Part shown: piece by piece, positions 58,895-64,000 of the stretch
Numbering within the stretch: the first letter of the stretch is position 1
Layout: each line of letters starts with the position of its first letter
DNA from: UBA3839 sp963627995
GTDB taxonomy: Bacteria > Bacteroidota > Bacteroidia > Bacteroidales > Bacteroidaceae
Direction of reading: 5' to 3'
Assembly: GCA_963627995.1 (NCBI GenBank)
Contig: CAVGCV010000013.1
Location: 1-64,000 of the forward strand
Length of the DNA: 64,000 bases
The notes under the pieces: generated by a model
What the model saw: the letters and a program-made list of their open reading frames with translations, nothing else
The model's database searches: none
What the model was told of the DNA's origin: nothing
Position numbers and translations under genes: made by a program

Positions 58895-61293
58895 AGCACA
58901 AGACGGCGCAGCGGACACCGCCCGCCATGCTCCTCGCGGGCATGGCGCTCTTCCTCGCGGCGTGCTCCACCACGTCGAACCTGCCCGAGGGCGACGTGCT
59001 GTACACCGGCGTGAAGGCGGTGAAGGTGCACGGCGCGAAGAGCACCTACGCCGAGAGCGTGGCCCTCACGGAGGTGGAGGCCGCGCTGGCGCACGCGCCC
59101 AACAACTCGTTCATGGGGAGCTCGTCGGTCAGGACGCCCCTGCCCATCGGGCTGTGGATCTACAACGGCATGGTGAACAAGGAGCACACGGCGTTCGGGC
59201 GGTGGCTGCTCCGCTCGTTCGGCAGCACGCCCGTGACGATTGCGTCCGTCAATCCGTCCACGCGCGCCAAGGTGGCCAGCAACCTGCTCCAGAACTACGG
59301 CTACTTCAACGGCCGCGTGGACTATGAGCTCGTCGGCCAGCGCAACCCGCGCAAGCAGAAAATCAAATACGACATCCGCCTGGGCGAGCCGTACCTCTAC
59401 GACTCCATCCGCTACGCCTTCCGCGGCACGCAGGACAGCATCGTGCAGGCCACGCTCGGCAAGCGCCGCCTCAAGCAGGGGGCGCAGTTCAGCGTGGCCG
59501 ACCTCCAGTCCGAGCGCGACCGGCTGGCGGGCGAGTTCCGCAAGAACGGCTACTACTTCTACCGCAGCGACTACATCCGCTTCTTCGCCGACTCGGCGCA
59601 GATTCCCCAGCGCGTCAAGCTGCTCGTCGCCCCCGACGCGGATGCGCCGCCGCGCGCCGGCCGCCAGTGGCACATCGGCGACATCAGCGCCTACGTCCGC
59701 AGGAGCCTCGGCCTGTCCGGGAGCCGCAGGAAAGGGCAGGCGGCACAGAGCGACTCCCTCCGCCAGGCGCAGGAGCGCCGCCACCTCGCCTACGACGACA
59801 GCGTGGTGTTCGCCCATCTGAAATACGCCTACCAGGGCGAGAAGATGCCCATCAAGACGCGCATGCTCTTCCGCAACTTCCAGTTCTGGCACGGCGACCT
59901 GTTCGACCAGAGCAAGGTGGAGGAGACCACCAGCAACCTGTCCGGGATGCAGGTGTTCCAGCAGATGAAGTACACGTTCACGCCGCGCGACACGACCGCC
60001 GCGTGCGACACGCTCGACGTGCGTTTCGACGCGACGATGGACAGGCTCATCGAGACCGAGTTCGACTTCAGCTTCACGCAGAAGAGCAACTCGCAAATCG
60101 GCCCCAAGGCCGGGCTGACCGTGTCCAAGCGCAACGCCTTCGGGCACGGCGAGACGCTCGCCGTGGGGCTGAAAGGCTCGTACGAGTGGTACGTAGGCAA
60201 CGACCGCATGGCCGGCGGCAGGCAGTCGCGCCCCGACTCGTGGGAGGCGGGCACGGACGTCTCGCTCAGCTACCCCTGGCTCGCCTTTCCAGGCCTGAAC
60301 CACGTCCGCTTCCGCCATCCGGCCTCCACGACACTCAAGGCCAGCGCCGACAACCTGAAGCGCGCCGGCTACTACCGCCTCGTGTCCTTCGGGGCGGAGG
60401 CCACCTACAAGTTCCAGTCGTCGCCCTACTCCACCCACCTCCTCACGCCGCTCACGCTGAAATACAACAAGCTGACGGGCACGTCGGCGCGCTTCGACTC
60501 CATCGTGGCCAACAACTCCGCCCTCTACGTGTCGATGCGCAACCAGTTCGTCCCGGCCATGCAGTACGTCTACACCTACGACAACAACAGCAACGGCCGC
60601 CTGCACACGACCACGCGCCTCCAGGCCACGGTGAAGGAGGCGGGCAACATCGTTGCCGGCATCGACGCGCTCGCCGGCCGCGACTTCGGGCGCAAGGAGA
60701 AGCAGCTGTTCGGGACGCCCTACTCGCAATTCCTCAAAATCAACCTCGAGCTGGCCAACCGCTTCCACATCACCGACAAGTCGCTCGTCGCCACGCGACT
60801 GCAAGCCGGCGCCGTCCTCACCTACGGCAACTCGTCCTACGCCCCCTACAGCGAGCTGTTCTACGCCGGCGGGGCGAACTCCGTCCGCGCGTTCGGCGTG
60901 CGCACCATCGGGCCGGGGCGCTACTACGACCGCACGGGGCGCGGCATCTACCTCGACCAGTCGGGCGACCTCCGGCTGGAGGCCAACGCCGAGTACCGCT
61001 TCAACATCGTCAGCAACCTCCACGGCGCGCTCTTCATCGACGCGGGCAACGTATGGCTGCTGAAGGACGACGACGCGCACCCGGGGGGAAGCATCGGCGA
61101 CGGCGGCTTCCTCAGCGCCATCGCCCTCGGCACGGGCTTCGGGCTCCGCTACGACATGGAGTTCCTCGTCCTGCGCCTCGACCTCGGCATCGGCATCCAC
61201 GCCCCCTACGACACGGGGCGAAGCTCCTACTACAACATCCCCCGGTTCAGCGACAGCCTCGGCATCCACTTCGCCGTGGGCTATCCGTTCTGA
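58891..61293 (+). CDS. tamL: BamA/TamA-family outer-membrane lipoprotein TamL
   Basis: Omp85-family protein of 800 residues. Unusual for the superfamily, it has a lipoprotein signal (MLLAGMALFLAACST, Cys about 25), the feature of Bacteroidetes TamL. POTRA-like regions are in the first half (NYGYFNGRVDYELV, FRKNGYYFYRSDYIRFF) and a 16-strand-type barrel in the second, with AGGANSVRAFGVRTIGPG as the lid-lock-like VRGF/IRGF motif and a C-terminal aromatic residue (AVGYPF). Translationally coupled to tamB by a 4-nt overlap. Confidence 0.93.
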   Translation: MKHKTAQRTPPAMLLAGMALFLAACSTTSNLPEGDVLYTGVKAVKVHGAKSTYAESVALTEVEAALAHAPNNSFMGSSSVRTPLPIGLWIYNGMVNKEHTAFGRWLLRSFGSTPVTIASVNPSTRAKVASNLLQNYGYFNGRVDYELVGQRNPRKQKIKYDIRLGEPYLYDSIRYAFRGTQDSIVQATLGKRRLKQGAQFSVADLQSERDRLAGEFRKNGYYFYRSDYIRFFADSAQIPQRVKLLVAPDADAPPRAGRQWHIGDISAYVRRSLGLSGSRRKGQAAQSDSLRQAQERRHLAYDDSVVFAHLKYAYQGEKMPIKTRMLFRNFQFWHGDLFDQSKVEETTSNLSGMQVFQQMKYTFTPRDTTAACDTLDVRFDATMDRLIETEFDFSFTQKSNSQIGPKAGLTVSKRNAFGHGETLAVGLKGSYEWYVGNDRMAGGRQSRPDSWEAGTDVSLSYPWLAFPGLNHVRFRHPASTTLKASADNLKRAGYYRLVSFGAEATYKFQSSPYSTHLLTPLTLKYNKLTGTSARFDSIVANNSALYVSMRNQFVPAMQYVYTYDNNSNGRLHTTTRLQATVKEAGNIVAGIDALAGRDFGRKEKQLFGTPYSQFLKINLELANRFHITDKSLVATRLQAGAVLTYGNSSYAPYSELFYAGGANSVRAFGVRTIGPGRYYDRTGRGIYLDQSGDLRLEANAEYRFNIVSNLHGALFIDAGNVWLLKDDDAHPGGSIGDGGFLSAIALGTGFGLRYDMEFLVLRLDLGIGIHAPYDTGRSSYYNIPRFSDSLGIHFAVGYPF

Positions 61294-61345
61294 CCCGGGC
61301 ATCCCATACACGACCGACAAACAAACCCACCAACAAACAACGCAC

Positions 61346-62623
61346 ATGAAAAAGAACATCGAGACACTCTGCGTCCAGGCCGGCTGGACTCCGAAGAAAG
61401 GCGAGCCGCGCGTGCTGCCCATCTACCAAAGCACCACGTTCAAGTACGACACCAGCGAGCAGATGGCGCAGCTGTTCGACCTCAAGGAAGCGGGCTACTT
61501 CTATACGCGCCTCCAGAACCCGACGAACGACGCCGTGGCCGACAAGATCTGCCAGCTCGAGGGCGGCGTGGGCTGCGTGCTCACATCGTCGGGGCAGGCC
61601 GCCAACTTCTACGCCATCTTCAACATCTGCGAGGCGGGCGACCACTTCGTCGCGTCGAACACCGTCTACGGCGGCACGTTCAACCTCTTCGGCGTGACGC
61701 TGAAGAAGCTGGGCATCGAGTGCACGTTCGTCGACCCCGACTGGGACGACGCGCGCATCGAGGCGGCCTTCCGGCCCAACACGAAATGCGTGTTCGGCGA
61801 GACCATCTCCAACCCCGGCGGCAACGTGTTCGACATCGAACGGTTCGCCCGCATCGCCCACAGACACGGCGTCCCGCTCGTCGTGGACAACACGTTCGCC
61901 ACGCCCGTCAACTGCCGCCCGTTCGAGTGGGGGTGCGACATCGTGACCCACTCCACCACGAAGTACATGGACGGGCACGCCACGCAGGTGGGCGGAGCGG
62001 TCGTCGACAGCGGCAACTTCAACTGGGAGGCGCACGCCGAGAAGTTCCCCGGCCTCTGCACGCCCGACGAGAGCTACCACGGGCTCACCTACACCAAGGC
62101 GTTCGGGAAGAAGGCCTATGTCACGAAGCTCGTGGCGCAGCTCATGCGCGACCTCGGCTCCATCCCCGCCCCGCAGAACTCGTTCCTGCTCAACCTCGGG
62201 CTGGAGACCCTGCACCTGCGCATGCCGCGCCACTGCGAGAACGCGCAGGCCGTGGCCGAATGGCTGGAGCGGCACCCGAAAGTGGCGTGGGTGAACTACT
62301 GCGGGCTAAAGGGCAACAAATACCACGCGCTGGCGCAGAAGTACCTGCCCAACGGGTCGTGCGGCGTCATCGCGTTCGGGCTGAGAGGCGCGCGCGAGGA
62401 CACCCTCCGCTTCATCGACAGCCTCGGCTTCATCTGCATCGTAACCCACGTGGCCGACGCGCGCACCTGCGTGCTGCACCCCGCCAGCCACACCCACCGG
62501 CAGCTCTCCGACGAACAGCTGCGCGAGGCCGGCATCGCGCCCGACCTCATCCGCCTGTCCGTGGGCATCGAGAACGTGAACGACATCATCGCCGACCTCG
62601 GGCAGGCGCTGGAGAAGCTCTGA
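61346..62623 (+). CDS. metY: O-acetylhomoserine sulfhydrylase
   Basis: PLP enzyme of the Cys/Met metabolism family, 425 residues, which makes homocysteine from O-acetylhomoserine and sulfide. Motifs: PIYQSTTFKYDTSEQMA, FYTRLQNPTNDAV, LTSSGQAAN, VVDNTFATPVNCRPFEWG and the PLP lysine in THSTTKYMDGHATQVGG (TKYMDGH). The length and the YQSTTF/TRLQNPT form favour MetY over MetB. The product feeds methionine synthesis together with MetF (37-38 kb). 52 bp after tamL and 19 bp before radA. Confidence 0.92.
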   Translation: MKKNIETLCVQAGWTPKKGEPRVLPIYQSTTFKYDTSEQMAQLFDLKEAGYFYTRLQNPTNDAVADKICQLEGGVGCVLTSSGQAANFYAIFNICEAGDHFVASNTVYGGTFNLFGVTLKKLGIECTFVDPDWDDARIEAAFRPNTKCVFGETISNPGGNVFDIERFARIAHRHGVPLVVDNTFATPVNCRPFEWGCDIVTHSTTKYMDGHATQVGGAVVDSGNFNWEAHAEKFPGLCTPDESYHGLTYTKAFGKKAYVTKLVAQLMRDLGSIPAPQNSFLLNLGLETLHLRMPRHCENAQAVAEWLERHPKVAWVNYCGLKGNKYHALAQKYLPNGSCGVIAFGLRGAREDTLRFIDSLGFICIVTHVADARTCVLHPASHTHRQLSDEQLREAGIAPDLIRLSVGIENVNDIIADLGQALEKL

Positions 62624-62642
62624 CCCCCACCCGCGACCGACC

Positions 62643-64000
62643 ATGGCCAAAGAGAAGACAGCGTTCGTGTGCGGCGCCTGCGGCTACGACTCGCCCAAGT
62701 GGATAGGGCGCTGCCCGGCCTGCGGCGAATGGAACACGTTCAAGGAGGTGAGGCTCGGCAAGGGCGCGCCCGCAGCCTCCCGCCGCCCGTCCCCCGGCAG
62801 CGGCGGCGAGACGGCCTCCTCGCCCGTCGCCATGAGCCAGATACCCACGTCCGACGACCCGCGCATCGACCTCCGCGACGGCGAGCTCAACCGCGTGCTG
62901 GGCGGCGGGCTCGTCACGGGCTCGCTGACCCTGCTGGGCGGCGAGCCCGGCATCGGGAAGTCGACGCTCATCCTGCAGACGGTGCTCGGACTGCGGGACA
63001 TGAAGGTGCTCTACGTGAGCGGCGAGGAGAGCGCCCGGCAGCTGAAGCTCCGGGCCGACCGCCTGTCGGCAGGGAAAGCCGCCCCCACCCCCCACGTGCT
63101 CGTGGTGTGCGAGGCCATGATGGAGACGGTGTTCAAGCACATCGAGAGCGTCGGCCCCGGCCTCGTGGTCATCGACTCCATCCAGACGATGGCGACCGAG
63201 AGCGTGGAGTCGTCGCCCGGCAGCGTCAGCCAAATCCGCGAGTGCGCGGCGCAGCTGCTCAAGTTCGCCAAGGAGAGCGACACGCCCGTCATCCTCATCG
63301 GGCACATCAACAAGGAGGGCAGCATCGCCGGCCCAAAGATACTGGAGCACATGGTCGACACCGTGCTCCAATTCGAGGGCGACCAGCACCACATGTACCG
63401 CGTCGTGCGCGGCATCAAGAACCGCTTCGGCAGCACCGCCGAGCTCGGCATCTACGAGATGCAGCACGACGGACTGCGGCAAGTGGCCAACCCCTCCGAG
63501 CTGCTGCTGAGCGAGGCGCGCGAGAGCGAGGGGCTGAGCGGCGTGGCCATCGCCTCGGCCATCGAGGGCGTGCGCCCCCTGCTCATCGAGACGCAGGCGC
63601 TCGTCAGCACGGCCGCCTACGGCACGCCCCAGCGCAGCGCGACGGGCTTCGACATGCGCCGGCTCAACATGCTGCTGGCCGTGCTGGAAAAGCGCGTCGG
63701 CTTCAAGCTCGGGCAAAAGGACGTTTACCTGAACATCGCCGGCGGACTGCGCGCCACCGACCCCGCCATCGACCTGAGCGTCATCGCCGCCGTGCTGTCG
63801 TCGAACCTCGACGCAAGCATCGGGCGCGACGTGTGCCTGTGCGGCGAGGTCGGGCTGAGCGGCGAAATCCGCCCCGTGAGCCGCATCCTCCAGCGCATCG
63901 GCGAGGCCGAGAAGCTGGGATTCTCCTCCATCGTCATCCCCCGCGCCAACGCGGGCGGCATCGACACCGGCAAGCTCGGCATCGAAGTGCGCCCCGTGCA
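62643..64000 (+). CDS. radA: DNA repair protein RadA (partial at right edge)
   Basis: RecA-like helicase for recombination intermediates (also called Sms). 452 codons are visible before the window ends; the family has about 455-460, so only the last few residues are missing. N-terminal zinc finger CGACGYDSPKWIGRCPACG (four Cys), Walker A GGEPGIGKST near 103, Walker B VVIDSIQTM, the RadA-specific GIKNRFGS motif near 260 and a C-terminal Lon-like domain (GGLRATDPAIDLSVIAA, LCGEVGLSGEIRPV). Start ATG 62643, 19 bp after metY. Confidence 0.95.
   Translation, partial: MAKEKTAFVCGACGYDSPKWIGRCPACGEWNTFKEVRLGKGAPAASRRPSPGSGGETASSPVAMSQIPTSDDPRIDLRDGELNRVLGGGLVTGSLTLLGGEPGIGKSTLILQTVLGLRDMKVLYVSGEESARQLKLRADRLSAGKAAPTPHVLVVCEAMMETVFKHIESVGPGLVVIDSIQTMATESVESSPGSVSQIRECAAQLLKFAKESDTPVILIGHINKEGSIAGPKILEHMVDTVLQFEGDQHHMYRVVRGIKNRFGSTAELGIYEMQHDGLRQVANPSELLLSEARESEGLSGVAIASAIEGVRPLLIETQALVSTAAYGTPQRSATGFDMRRLNMLLAVLEKRVGFKLGQKDVYLNIAGGLRATDPAIDLSVIAAVLSSNLDASIGRDVCLCGEVGLSGEIRPVSRILQRIGEAEKLGFSSIVIPRANAGGIDTGKLGIEVRPV

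Overview
The window looks like the chromosome of a GC-rich member of the Bacteroidales, probably Prevotella-like. The grounds are gene content and order (purH-mreBCD-mrdA-rodA; dut-TPR-DUF4292-EnvC; metF-holB-ricT-gldH; tamB-tamL; glycine-lipid acyltransferases) and promoters of the Bacteroidetes type (-7 element TAnnTTTGY) instead of TATAAT boxes. No phage, insertion sequence, rRNA or CRISPR array is seen. Most of the window is ordinary core genome; the accessory parts are about 23.6-34.1 kb and 39.9-45.1 kb.

Layout. 0.2-6.8 kb (minus): cell-elongation operon rodA, mrdA (PBP2), mreD, mreC, mreB, headed by a PurH protein reduced to its IMP cyclohydrolase domain. 6.9-8.8 kb: an M20 deacetylase of the ArgE type and a convergent lipoprotein. 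9.2-13.9 kb (minus): dut, a TPR protein, a DUF4292 lipoprotein and an EnvC-like murein hydrolase activator; dgt diverges from dut. 15.4-20.6 kb (minus): glsB/glsA, recO, proC, gdhA. 21.4-23.5 kb: recG. 23.6-34.0 kb: carbohydrate/host-glycan-type cluster with a GH2 enzyme, a secreted protein of unknown function, a membrane-spanning propeller-AraC regulator and a large modular HEXXH protein with lectin-like parts. 34.2-38.2 kb (minus): gldH, ricT, holB, metF. 38.3-40.0 kb: ACT-domain protein and PFL/UPF0210 protein. 40.7-44.5 kb: two paralogous secreted proteins made of about 200-residue repeats (2 and 3 units). 44.6-45.05 kb: an octanucleotide microsatellite and a C5 DNA methyltransferase remnant. 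45.2-51.3 kb: BASS-family transporter, trpS, mazG, DUF4468 protein, small membrane protein, porin-like protein. 51.38 kb: tRNA-Asp(GUC). 51.6-53.6 kb: mtnN, luxS, flavodoxin. 54.2-61.3 kb: tamB and tamL. 61.3 kb to the end: metY and radA, which runs off the right edge.

The most unusual signal is not a gene. Six intergenic loci (about 1, 9.04, 21.03, 27.7, 40.06 and 53.85 kb) carry short palindromes spaced exactly 22 bp apart by AT-rich linkers. Four loci have three copies of CAAGTACTTG; two have three to five copies of TCCGCGGA or close variants. Around the CAAGTACTTG triplets, degenerate TCCGCGGA-type sites (TCCGCAnn, nnTGCGGA, GGCGCGGA) continue in the same 22-bp register on the flanks. The two kinds of locus therefore look like one element family with an exchangeable core. 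Two helical turns per unit suggest a phased protein-binding array, but a dispersed repeat family or an RNA structure is also possible.

What cannot be settled here: promoter calls rest on the -7 motif only unless stated, starts were chosen by homology and hydrophobic N-termini, and no database or folding program was run.
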